Assembly: GCA_032127265.1 (NCBI GenBank) | Contig: JAQAZP010000279.1 | Location: 7,534-71,533 of the forward strand | From: JAQAZP01 sp032127265 | GTDB lineage: Bacteria; Acidobacteriota; JAQAZP01 | DNA: 64,000 bases | Reading direction: 5' to 3' | Program-made: the position numbers and the translations under genes | Shown: one piece after another, positions 44,772 to 52,617 of the stretch | How the letters are laid out: every line of letters starts with the position of its first letter | Position numbering within the stretch: position 1 is the first letter of the stretch | Notes under the pieces: model-generated | Databases searched by the model: none | The model's input: only the letters and a program-made list of their open reading frames with translations | What the model was told of the DNA's origin: nothing

Positions 44772-45452
44772 ATGAAACCAACCAGGCTCAATTTGATTTT
44801 ATTGATCGTCGTCTGCACTGCGGCTGTTTTCGTCACCGCACCGTCCGTGGCCGACTCCATTGTCGATGATTCCGGGACGACCTGGACGGTGGTGCGGGAC
44901 TTCAACAAGACCTCCGGCGGCTGGGATCTGCGACTGATCGTCAATGGCGACGACGAGCGCTCCCTCTGGGTCACCGAGGACACCATCCTCGATCAGGACC
45001 CGGTGGTCGGTCTCGACCCCCTCTCCGGTAAGCCGGTGGTCTACTGGTCACGACAGGTGGGAACCGAATTCCGGATCTTCCGCTCGGCATTGGAGCGGGG
45101 AGTGTTCAGTGAACCGGCGGCCGTCACTGCCGGAGGACTTGGCTTTTCCGACCGGCAGCCGTATGTGCAGTATGACCTTTTCGGTCAATGCCACCTGGTC
45201 TGGTACCGCCAGTGGACCGACGGCAGCGGGTTTGCGTTCTACGCCCGCTGCACCGGGGTTTCCTGGACCAGCGCGGAGCAGATCAGCATTTCTCTCGACA
45301 ACGTGATCGGCACGGTGACCATCAGCGTCCCTGCGCATGAGCACGATTTTCTCAGTGCCACGTACCAGTATTTCAGGTCGTCCACCGGTTCCACGGAAAC
45401 TCGAGAAGTCTGCCGGGGCGGAGATACCAGTCCCTGGAGTGTCTGTCACTGA
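44772..45452 (+). CDS. secreted protein, possible partial beta-propeller
   Basis: 226 residues from ATG 44772 (AAAGAG upstream; start set by the promoter at 44677-44705). Signal peptide MKPTRLNLILLIVVCTAAVFVT, cleavage near VADS. The mature part has repeats of the type VVGLDPLSGKPVVYWSRQ and QPYVQYDLFGQCHLVWYRQW, as in sialidase-like or TolB-like blades. At ~200 residues it is too short for a full propeller, so it may form part of an oligomer or be truncated. Function unknown. Confidence 0.65.
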   Translation: MKPTRLNLILLIVVCTAAVFVTAPSVADSIVDDSGTTWTVVRDFNKTSGGWDLRLIVNGDDERSLWVTEDTILDQDPVVGLDPLSGKPVVYWSRQVGTEFRIFRSALERGVFSEPAAVTAGGLGFSDRQPYVQYDLFGQCHLVWYRQWTDGSGFAFYARCTGVSWTSAEQISISLDNVIGTVTISVPAHEHDFLSATYQYFRSSTGSTETREVCRGGDTSPWSVCH

Positions 45453-45496
45453 TCGTGGGAGCGAATCGAGGTTCGGAGAGTTACGACTAAAGTTGC

Positions 45497-45586
45497 ATGG
45501 GACCCAGGGAACTACGGGGGATTATCCAAGGCAAGGCAACCCGGCAATTCCCCTCTGGAATGGCTATCCGGGGTCCTGGGTCCCAT
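45497..45586. repeat. inverted repeat, 12-bp perfect arms
   Basis: ATGGGACCCAGG (45497-45508) and CCTGGGTCCCAT (45575-45586), with partly matching flanks, around a 66-base centre. Third GGGAC-ended palindrome in the window. Confidence 0.6.
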
Positions 45587-45609
45587 ACTTTTTGAAATAC
45601 ACTGCTTCA

Positions 45610-45647
45610 GGTGCGGCGAAGCTGCTGCAACCCGGCTTCGCCGCACC
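45610..45647 (+). terminator. GC-rich hairpin, possible terminator for 44772-45452
   Basis: GGTGCGGCGAAG / CTTCGCCGCACC, perfect 12-bp stem with a 14-base loop. There is no clear T-run, so intrinsic termination is doubtful. Confidence 0.4.
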
Positions 45648-45781
45648 CCATTCCCCTTGACGTCCAAGTCAAGTGATGGTTCTCTACCAATATAGTCCCT
45701 GATCAACTCGCCGTAAAGTATCCGGAGCGCATTCAGCGCGTTTTTTTGTACCAGTCCAGGTTTCGGGACGCCGGCATCCCC

Positions 45782-45811
45782 TTGACTCCACGCCGAACCG
45801 GCCCGTAAGAT
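45782..45811 (+). promoter_or_regulatory. sigma70-type promoter for the hydrolase/flavoprotein/radical SAM/deaminase operon
   Basis: TTGACT (45782-45787), 18-bp spacer, TAAGAT (45806-45811). About 55 bases before ATG 45867. Confidence 0.55.
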
Positions 45812-45866
45812 GGCCGCCTGTCACGGCCCGGGATCGAGGTCCCGAAGCCCCAATGGACGGTCAGTT

Positions 45867-46553
45867 ATGGCGCATCCCGAACCATACATCACCCCGCAGA
45901 CCCTGGAGGCCCGCGCCGATGCCTGGCACACCGAGCTGGCCCGGGAGGGGATCGGCCGGGACCCTGATGCGGCCCGGCCCGGCAAGAGCGCCCTGCTGGT
46001 GATCGACATGCAGCGGTTCTTCCTGCGGGAGGACTCCCACGCCTTCCTCCCGGCCGGCCGCTGCATACTGCCCAATGTGCTGCGGCTGATCAGTGCCTGG
46101 CGGAGTGCCGGAGCGCCGGTGATCCTCACCCGCCACGCCGTGGCCGAGGGCGAGGACCCGGGGGCCATGGCCCGCTGGTGGCACGACTCAGTGCGCGAGG
46201 GCACGGAGGACGCACTGCTGGACCCCGAAATAGCCAACGCCGCCGCCGGCGCCCCGGTGCTGCGCAAGACACGATACAGCGCTTTTCACGGCACCGGGCT
46301 GGAGGAGAGCCTCCGCGAACTGGGCGTGGAGCGGGTGGTGATCGCCGGGGTGATGACCCACCTCTGCGTGGAGAGTACGGCCCGCGAGGCCTTTATCCGC
46401 GATTTCGAGGTGCTGCTGGCCACCGACGCCAGCGCCTCGGCCAGCGAGGAGCTGCACCTGGGGTCTTTGCGGTCGCTGGGCCATGGCTTCGCCTTTCTTG
46501 CCCGGACCGACCAGTTGCTCGATCAACTGAACAGTGGGGGGCCCAATGATTGA
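45867..46553 (+). CDS. isochorismatase-family cysteine hydrolase
   Basis: 228 residues. The catalytic triad of the family is visible: Asp47 (LLVIDMQ), Lys134 (RKTRYSAF), Cys167 (VMTHLCVESTAREAF), with the cis-peptide region GVMTHL. Relatives hydrolyse nicotinamide, isochorismate, N-carbamoyl compounds or biuret; the metal-binding signature of nicotinamidases is not evident, so the substrate stays open. ATG 45867 was chosen from promoter spacing. First of four genes with overlapping or abutting ends. Confidence 0.88.
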   Translation: MAHPEPYITPQTLEARADAWHTELAREGIGRDPDAARPGKSALLVIDMQRFFLREDSHAFLPAGRCILPNVLRLISAWRSAGAPVILTRHAVAEGEDPGAMARWWHDSVREGTEDALLDPEIANAAAGAPVLRKTRYSAFHGTGLEESLRELGVERVVIAGVMTHLCVESTAREAFIRDFEVLLATDASASASEELHLGSLRSLGHGFAFLARTDQLLDQLNSGGPND

Positions 46554-47457
46554 CCTGCTGGTGATCGGCGGAGGTCCGGCCGGGGTGGCCGGCGCGGTAC
46601 ATGCCCACCGTGCAGGACTGGAAACACTGCTGGTGGATCGTGAACGGGTCGGCGGGCTGATCTGGAACGCCAACCTGGTGGAGAACCACCCCGGGCTGCC
46701 GCGGCCCATGGACGGGCCGGCGGTGGCCGCGCTGCTCCAGGGGCACCTGGATCGCAATGAGGTGCCGCGGTGGTATACGGAGATAACGACGCTGCGCCGC
46801 GAGGGCGGCCTCTTTCATGCCCAAGCCGGTTCGGACTGCATTGCGGCGCGGGCCGTGCTGTTGGCCACCGGGTCACGGCCGAAGCCCCTGATGCTGGAGG
46901 GTGCCGATGAGGTTCAGCGGTCGGGGCTGCTGCACTACGAGGTGAGCCGCCTGCCGCGGCTCAGCGGATCGAGCACGGTTTTGATCGTGGGCGGCGGTGA
47001 TGCCGCATTCGACTACGCGCTCAACTGTGCCCGGCAGGGGGCGCGGGCCACCATCCTGGTCCGGGGGGCGGCCCCGCGGAGTCTGCCGCTGCTCATCGAG
47101 CGCGCCGCGGCCATGCCATCCATCGAACTGCTCACCGGTGTCCAGCCGCTGCGCGTGTTCCAGGACCGCAGCGGCCGTGTCGGCCTGGACTGTCGGCAGG
47201 AGGGGGAGGCGGATGAGCGCCGGTTCACTGCCGACCTCCTGCTCGCCGCGGTGGGCCGCGACCCGGACGCTTCGCTGGCCGAAGGACTCGATCCGCTGTG
47301 CCCGGGTTGTTATGATGATGCCCCCGGCGGCAGCCCGGTGCTCTACCTGGCTGGTGACGCGGCCCACGGGCGTTTCAGGCAGATGTCCATCGCCGCCGGC
47401 GAGGGGGTGCTGGCCGTGATGCACGCGGCGGCCAGGTTGTGCGGCGACAGAGGTTGA
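46546..47457 (+). CDS. thioredoxin-reductase-like FAD/NAD(P) oxidoreductase without CxxC
   Basis: 303 residues. FAD-binding GGGPAGVAGAVHA (~8-20), LLATGSRPK, a second dinucleotide fold VLIVGGGDAAFDYAL for NAD(P)H, and a closing FAD contact LYLAGDAAHGRFRQMSIAAGEG. The redox-active CxxC of thioredoxin reductase is missing from the NADPH domain, as in ferredoxin/flavodoxin-NADP reductases of this fold. It could therefore supply electrons to another partner, such as the radical SAM protein encoded next. It overlaps the upstream gene by eight bases. Confidence 0.85.
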   Translation: MIDLLVIGGGPAGVAGAVHAHRAGLETLLVDRERVGGLIWNANLVENHPGLPRPMDGPAVAALLQGHLDRNEVPRWYTEITTLRREGGLFHAQAGSDCIAARAVLLATGSRPKPLMLEGADEVQRSGLLHYEVSRLPRLSGSSTVLIVGGGDAAFDYALNCARQGARATILVRGAAPRSLPLLIERAAAMPSIELLTGVQPLRVFQDRSGRVGLDCRQEGEADERRFTADLLLAAVGRDPDASLAEGLDPLCPGCYDDAPGGSPVLYLAGDAAHGRFRQMSIAAGEGVLAVMHAAARLCGDRG

Positions 47458-47459
47458 CC

Positions 47460-48446
47460 ATGATCGTGGAGAGAGAATTCGGCGATGACTCCCTGGCCCG
47501 GGTCTACGTGGCCCGGATGCGGGAGGATGATCCGTCCTCGCTGGTGGAGTTCGTCGAGTCACTCCAGCCGCCGCTGCCCCGGGAGCATAAGTGGGTGCTC
47601 ATCGTCTCCTCGCTCTTCGGCTGTCCGGCGGGCTGCGGGATGTGCGATGCCGGCGGCGGATATCGCGGCCGGCTCACCGCCGACGAGATCCTGGAGCAGA
47701 TCACGTTCATGGTCCGCCGCCGCTACCCCAGCTTGCGGGTGCCGGTGCCGCGGTTCAAGATCCAGTTCGCCCGTATGGGCGAACCGCTCTACAACCCGGC
47801 ACTGCCCGAGGTGCTGGAGCGGCTGCCCGGCATCCTCGACGCCCCGGGGCTTGAACCCTGCCTCTCCACCATCGCCCCCCGCAGCTGTGAACCGATGCTG
47901 GAGACCATCCGCGAAATCAAGGACCGGCTCTACCCCCGCGGGCGGTTCCAGATGCAGTTCTCGATCCACTCCACCGACGAAGCGGCCCGGGAGCGCCTGC
48001 TGCCGGTGCCCCGCTGGGACCTGGCCCGGATCGCTGAATACGGGCGCCGTTTCCACCAGCCAGGAGACAAGAAGATCACCCTCAACTTCACCGTGATCGA
48101 GGGGATGCCCATCGATGCCGCGGTTCTCCGCCGACACTTCGACCCCCGGCGCTTCCTGGTCAAGCTGACCCCGCTCAACCCCACCGAGCGGGCGCTGACC
48201 AACGGCCTTCGCTCCGGCTTCGACCCCCGGGACCCGGATGCCGCCGGACCGCTGGTCCGGACGCTGGGCCAGGAAGGGTTCAGGGTGATCCTCAGCATCG
48301 GCGAGTTGCGTGAAAACGCCATCGGCAGCAACTGCGGGCAGTTCGTCACCCGGCTGACCGCGGGCCGGGATCTGGTCAGCCGTCCGGCACTGTCCGGGGA
48401 AGCCTACACCGTACCGGCCGGGACCATGGGAGGGGGCGGGCAATGA
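47460..48446 (+). CDS. RlmN/Cfr-like radical SAM protein
   Basis: 328 residues from ATG 47460. The cluster Cys55/Cys59/Cys62 lies in SSLFGCPAGCGMCD, parallel to the SSQVGC... segment of RlmN; FARMGEPLYNPAL parallels its MGEPL loop. Near the C-terminus GSNCGQF places Cys292 at the position of the methyl-carrying Cys355 of E. coli RlmN (AACGQL). At the position of the second RlmN cysteine (Cys118), Ile48 is found. RlmN's N-terminal RNA-recognition domain is also absent. A methyltransfer reaction on an unknown substrate is inferred. Two bases after the flavoprotein gene. Confidence 0.8.
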   Translation: MIVEREFGDDSLARVYVARMREDDPSSLVEFVESLQPPLPREHKWVLIVSSLFGCPAGCGMCDAGGGYRGRLTADEILEQITFMVRRRYPSLRVPVPRFKIQFARMGEPLYNPALPEVLERLPGILDAPGLEPCLSTIAPRSCEPMLETIREIKDRLYPRGRFQMQFSIHSTDEAARERLLPVPRWDLARIAEYGRRFHQPGDKKITLNFTVIEGMPIDAAVLRRHFDPRRFLVKLTPLNPTERALTNGLRSGFDPRDPDAAGPLVRTLGQEGFRVILSIGELRENAIGSNCGQFVTRLTAGRDLVSRPALSGEAYTVPAGTMGGGGQ

Positions 48447-49453
48447 CCGACAAGGAGCGCACCCGCTGGCTGGAGTTTCTCGGTACCCTCAGCCTGGCCG
48501 ACCTGCACCGACACATGGACGGCTCGATCCGTCCCTCCACCCTCTGGGACCTCTCCGAACGCTACTACGAAGCCATCCCGGGCATGGACTTCCACGGCTT
48601 CCAGCGAATGCTGCACTACGATCCGAAGAAGGACAGCACGCTGCTCGACTACCTGGACAAGTTCCACGTGCCGCTGCAGTACACCCAGTTCTACGGCAAT
48701 ATCCGCACCATCGCCTACGAGATCGCCGAGGACGCCTGGCACGAAGGGGTCCGGTTGCTGGAGTTGCGGGTCAACCCGCTGATCCACCGCCGGGCCGGCC
48801 TGACCACCCGCCAGATGATCAACGCCACTCTCGCCGGCCTGAAGGAGTTTGGCGAGCAGCAGCCGGAGATGAAACTGGGGCTGGTGATCATTGCCATGCG
48901 CAACCACGGCGGCAACATGGCCAAGATCCTGCTGCGGGAGATCGCCGGCGAGATGGAGCAGTATCACAGCGGCCCCGGAGTGGTGGGTTTCGACATCGCC
49001 GGGCCCGAGCGGCCCTTCCCGCCGATCCTCTTCACCGACGCCTACGCTCTGGCAAAAAAAATGGGCCTCCGGCGCACGGTGCACGTGGGGGAGGCCGACG
49101 GGCCGGACAAGATCTGGCAGGCGGTGGAGCTGCTGGCGCCGGACCGCATCGGCCACGGGACCAGCGCCGGCAGGGACGAGGCCCTGCTCCGCCGGCTGGC
49201 CGAGGACGGGACCGTGGTGGAGTGCTGCCTCACTTCGAACCTGCAGACCGGGGCGGTCTCCAGCCTCGACCAGCACCCTTTGCCGCTGTTCCTCGAATAC
49301 GGCGTCCCCTGCACCCTCTGCACCGACAACACCACCGTGTCGGGCACCAGCATCACCAACGAGTACCTGCTGGCCATCGAGACCTTCAGCCTGGGTGAGG
49401 ATGAAGTGCGGCATCTCGCCGCCACCGGCCTCTCCGGGACATTCTGTGGATAA
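48443..49453 (+). CDS. adenosine deaminase-family protein
   Basis: 336 residues. Metal ligands His22/His24 (LHRHMDGSIRP), HVGEADGPDKIW (catalytic Glu), RIGHGT, and CTDNTTVSGTSITNEY with the Zn-binding Asp. The second Asp of the usual TDD is Asn here; TDN is found in a recognised branch of the family. The C-terminus stops soon after the last barrel strand (LAATGLSGTFCG), about 20 residues shorter than usual. It overlaps the radical SAM gene by four bases (ATGA). It may act on a modified purine nucleoside linked to the operon. Confidence 0.85.
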   Translation: MTDKERTRWLEFLGTLSLADLHRHMDGSIRPSTLWDLSERYYEAIPGMDFHGFQRMLHYDPKKDSTLLDYLDKFHVPLQYTQFYGNIRTIAYEIAEDAWHEGVRLLELRVNPLIHRRAGLTTRQMINATLAGLKEFGEQQPEMKLGLVIIAMRNHGGNMAKILLREIAGEMEQYHSGPGVVGFDIAGPERPFPPILFTDAYALAKKMGLRRTVHVGEADGPDKIWQAVELLAPDRIGHGTSAGRDEALLRRLAEDGTVVECCLTSNLQTGAVSSLDQHPLPLFLEYGVPCTLCTDNTTVSGTSITNEYLLAIETFSLGEDEVRHLAATGLSGTFCG

Positions 49454-49461
49454 TCTGGCGT

Positions 49462-50019
49462 CTACTTCCAGTGGCCCACCGTGCGGAACGGCTCGTAGCT
49501 CATGAAGTCGGCGTGGTGGACGATGCAGGCCTCGGTGGTGCGCACCACCTTGTCGCCTTCGCCGGCGTGAGCGGCGATGATGTGGCAGACCGCCTCGGGA
49601 ACCCCGCACTCCATGGCCAGGGCCACGCCGGTGAAGGGGTGGCGCAGATACTTGCCGGTCATGCCCACCACCGACTTGCCGTCCTTCAGCTCGTACTCCA
49701 GCAGTTTGCCCACGTCGGCCAGGATCGCGCCGGCGATCACGGTATCCATGTGGATCGGCAGGCTGTCGCCGAAGAAGGCGATCATCGCCTTTGCCGAGTC
49801 GCGGGAAATATGGACCACGCAGCGCTTGTGATCCATGAAGGAGGCCGGGCAGTCCTTGACCAGCAGAGTGAAGGGGATCTCTTTCAGGTCCTCGCCGGTG
49901 AGCGCGCTGCGCTCCAGGGCCAACTCCCAGGTGCGGGCGGTTTTCTCCCGCAGGTCTTCGTCCTCGATCCACTCAATCTCGGGCCACAGCTCCAGGAGTT
50001 CCTTGTTCATGGTGCTCAT
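49462..50019 (-). CDS. HD-domain-like protein with altered HD doublet
   Basis: 185 residues. It keeps the helical plan of HD phosphohydrolases (CVVHISRDSAKAMI, RHPFTGVALAMECGVPEAVCHIIAAHAGEG, VHHADFMSY), but the central doublet that gives the family its name reads AILADVGK, with Ala101 for His and Asp102 retained. Other histidines (His64, His70, His127) could still bind metal. Possible nucleotide or signal phosphohydrolase. ATG 50010 is an alternative start. Convergent with the deaminase gene. Confidence 0.75.
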   Translation of the reverse strand: MSTMNKELLELWPEIEWIEDEDLREKTARTWELALERSALTGEDLKEIPFTLLVKDCPASFMDHKRCVVHISRDSAKAMIAFFGDSLPIHMDTVIAGAILADVGKLLEYELKDGKSVVGMTGKYLRHPFTGVALAMECGVPEAVCHIIAAHAGEGDKVVRTTEACIVHHADFMSYEPFRTVGHWK

Positions 50020-50061
50020 CCTTTGAATTCCTATTTCAGTCCATCCGAACAGCGAGCCGGC

Positions 50062-50090
50062 ATTGTAATAAACCCGCTTCCGGGCCGCAA
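50062..50090 (-). promoter_or_regulatory. sigma70-type promoter for the HD-like gene
   Basis: Minus-strand TTGCGG (50090-50085), 17-bp spacer, TACAAT (50067-50062). Confidence 0.5.
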
Positions 50091-50182
50091 TGCCAATTCG
50101 CTTGAATCCGGGCCCATTGACCAGTACAATTTTTCTTTCACCGCTCCACCGTCTTCAACGGATTCCGCCGCACGAGGTTACC

Positions 50183-51604
50183 ATGGGTCTCGAACAGGTC
50201 CAGCCGGATTCGAACGGGGGCCGGCGCCTGGGCTTGTTGATCCTGGCGGCCTGGCTCGCCCCGGCCCTCTTTCCGGTGATTTCGGCCGCCGCGGAGCTGG
50301 CAACCACCAGCCGCCTGGGGCCCCAGCGGCTTCTCGCCCTGGCCGCCGGGCTGGTCTGGATCGGTCTCTTCATGCGGGCTTCCTGGCGCGCCCTGCTGCT
50401 GGAGCTGACCGGCCTGGTCCTGCGCCACACCGGATTCGTCCCTCCGGCCCTGGCCGCGCTGGCGGCGGCGGCCGTAGGATTCGGCGGGGGGAGAGGCCCC
50501 TTTGCCGCCGGTCTGGCCGTGGGGCTGATCCTGCTGGCCAGCGCTGCCGGGATATGGTCCCGCAACGTTGACCGTCGGCGCTTCCGGGGCCAGTCCGCGC
50601 TCATCGTCCTCTACCTGGTCCTCTTCCTGCTCCTCGACCTGTTCATCGGCGTCTTTGTCCTCCCCGGCCGCTCGCACAACAACCTCTTTGCGGTGCACGA
50701 TCCGCAGCTGGGCTGGAAACTGCGGCCCGGCCTGGTGGTGCAGCGGGACAACCGGCTCTTCACCTCCCTCGAGGAAATCAACGGCGAGGGCTTCCGCGGC
50801 CCATGGCTGCCGGAAGCAAAGCCGGCGGGGACGAGGAGGATTGTCTGCCTCGGCGACTCGCACTCCGAGGCCTACACGGTGAACGACGACGAGACCTGGT
50901 CATCGCTGCTGGCCGGATTGCTCTCCCCCGGCGGGCCGGTGGAGATACTCAATCTTGGCGTGGGGGGATACTCCACCGACCAGGAACTGCTGGCCTACGT
51001 GCACCACGGCCGCCGTCGCAAACCCGACCTGGTGCTGCTGCAGTTCTGCAGCAACGACATCCCCTTCAACGTGCTTCACCGCTACTGGCGGGGGCACAAA
51101 CCCTGTTTTACACGTCACGGGTCGACACTGCTGCTGACCAATGTGCCGGTGCCCGATCTCAGCGACGCGGGTCTGGCCACCGGACCGCTGCTCCGCCACT
51201 CCTCCACCCTGCTCTTCGTCGAGTCGCTGCTGCGCCAGGTGGCACTGGGCCACGCGGTGCAGCGGGAGGTGGACATGGAGGAGGCGTGGGAGGTGACCCG
51301 CCTTTTGATCCGTGACCTAAACGCCATGGTGCGGGAGGACGGGGCACTGTTTGCCGTGTTCAACGCCGACCAGGAAAACCGGGAGACCGATCTCCGCCTG
51401 CGCCGTGTGCTGGCCGAACTGGACATCCCCTACCTCGAGACGTCCACGGCGTATGCCGGCGACTTCGACGGCTACTGGGTGGCGGATCACTGGAACCGGG
51501 AGGGGCACCGGGCCATCGCCCGGACCCTGGCTCCGGAAGTGGCTCGGCTGCTCCCCGCCATCACCACCACCGCTCAGGTTCGATCCGGGGAGCACGGACC
51601 ATGA
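50183..51604 (+). CDS. membrane-anchored SGNH/GDSL hydrolase
   Basis: 473 residues from ATG 50183 (GAGG upstream). The N-terminal ~165 residues hold four to five membrane helices. The rest is an SGNH fold: block I GDSHSEA with nucleophile Ser226, block III CSNDIPF (Asn291), and block V ADHWNREGH (Asp and His). Such proteins often deacetylate or acylate cell-wall or exopolysaccharide sugars, like AlgX/OatA-type domains. The substrate is unknown. It overlaps the GH18-like gene by four bases. Confidence 0.82.
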   Translation: MGLEQVQPDSNGGRRLGLLILAAWLAPALFPVISAAAELATTSRLGPQRLLALAAGLVWIGLFMRASWRALLLELTGLVLRHTGFVPPALAALAAAAVGFGGGRGPFAAGLAVGLILLASAAGIWSRNVDRRRFRGQSALIVLYLVLFLLLDLFIGVFVLPGRSHNNLFAVHDPQLGWKLRPGLVVQRDNRLFTSLEEINGEGFRGPWLPEAKPAGTRRIVCLGDSHSEAYTVNDDETWSSLLAGLLSPGGPVEILNLGVGGYSTDQELLAYVHHGRRRKPDLVLLQFCSNDIPFNVLHRYWRGHKPCFTRHGSTLLLTNVPVPDLSDAGLATGPLLRHSSTLLFVESLLRQVALGHAVQREVDMEEAWEVTRLLIRDLNAMVREDGALFAVFNADQENRETDLRLRRVLAELDIPYLETSTAYAGDFDGYWVADHWNREGHRAIARTLAPEVARLLPAITTTAQVRSGEHGP

Positions 51605-52617
51605 CCCGCCCGAAGACAGAGCGCGGACTGCTCCTGCGGAAAGCCGTAAAAATCATGGCCGCCACCTTCCTCGCCGGGTTCGTGGCTGCGGTGGCCTTCT
51701 GGATCATCTGGGAACCGCGCCCCGAGACCGAAACACGGTTCGACCGGGGGCTCAACGGCCTCTGGGCCGGCCACAAGTGGTTCACCGGGGTCTCGGTCCG
51801 CGGGGACGAGCCGGTAACCGAGGCCGACATGGACGCGTTCGCCGAAACCGTGGCCCGCCACGGCATCCGCTATGTCTACATCCATGTGGGTCCGGTGCAG
51901 CCGGACGGCACCATCGAGGACTCCCCCTCGCCCCTACTGGGCCGACTGATGGCGCGAAGCCCGGAAGTGATCCACCTGGCCTGGCTGGGCGCCCTCACCG
52001 GCAAACTGAACCTCGAGGACCCCCAGTGGCTGGAGCATTTCCTCGAGACGGCGGAGCGGATGATGGCCGCCGGCTTTGACGGCATCCACCTCGATTTCGA
52101 GCCGCTGCTGGACCACCACCCGGGTTACCTGGACCTGTTATCCGCCTTGAAAAAGCGCCTCGGCCCGGATGCGATCCTCAGCCACGCCACCCGGCGCAGC
52201 GGCCCCTTCGGCATTTCCCTCGGTTACATGGACCGCTACTTCTGGTCCGGCGATTTCTACCGCAAAACCATGGCCCGCACCGATCAGACGGTGCTGATGG
52301 GCTATGACACCAGCCTCGGCACCACCGAGCACTACCTGGCCTTTATCGGCCACCAGACCCGTTTGCTGACCCGCTGGGGCTCGGCCTTCCCCGGCCACCA
52401 GGTGCTGATCGGCATCCCCTCCTACGAGGAGGGGAGCACAGCCTCGGACCCCCTGGTGGAAAACCTGGCCCACGGAGCGCTGGGTGTGCGCCGGGGACTG
52501 GAAAAGGAAGGCACCGATGGCGGCGCCTTCACCGGTGTGGCGGTCTACGCCAACTGGGTCACCGACCAGCGGGAGTGGGAGGATTTCCGTCACTTCTGGA
52601 TGGAGGGTGCTGAATGA
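51601..52617 (+). CDS. GH18-like (chitinase-fold) membrane-anchored protein
   Basis: 338 residues. One N-terminal membrane helix (~18-37) without a clear cleavage site. The barrel includes GFDGIHLDFEP, matching the DxxDxDxE-type GH18 active-site strand (Asp160, Asp165, Glu167 present), and TVLMGYDTS later. Activity against a glycan is plausible, but the family also has binding-only members. Coupled to the SGNH hydrolase (4-base overlap) and to tag (4-base overlap); the first two could act on the same envelope glycan. Confidence 0.75.
   Translation: MTRPKTERGLLLRKAVKIMAATFLAGFVAAVAFWIIWEPRPETETRFDRGLNGLWAGHKWFTGVSVRGDEPVTEADMDAFAETVARHGIRYVYIHVGPVQPDGTIEDSPSPLLGRLMARSPEVIHLAWLGALTGKLNLEDPQWLEHFLETAERMMAAGFDGIHLDFEPLLDHHPGYLDLLSALKKRLGPDAILSHATRRSGPFGISLGYMDRYFWSGDFYRKTMARTDQTVLMGYDTSLGTTEHYLAFIGHQTRLLTRWGSAFPGHQVLIGIPSYEEGSTASDPLVENLAHGALGVRRGLEKEGTDGGAFTGVAVYANWVTDQREWEDFRHFWMEGAE

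Larger units (their letters stand above)
45453..45866 (+). other. intergenic region with palindromes and promoter
   Basis: 414 bases without a supported gene. They hold an inverted repeat (45497-45586), a 12-bp hairpin (45610-45647), a short GCGC hairpin followed by seven T (45727-45747), and a promoter (45782-45811). An isolated TATAGT at 45691-45696 has no well-spaced -35. Confidence 0.5.

Noticed and set aside
45657..45696. TTGACG followed by TATAGT as a promoter
   Set aside because: The spacer is 28 bp, too long for a sigma70 promoter.
48443..49453. Asn in place of the second Asp of the deaminase TDD motif taken as inactivation
   Set aside because: TDN is found in a recognised branch of adenosine deaminase-family proteins, so loss of function cannot be claimed.
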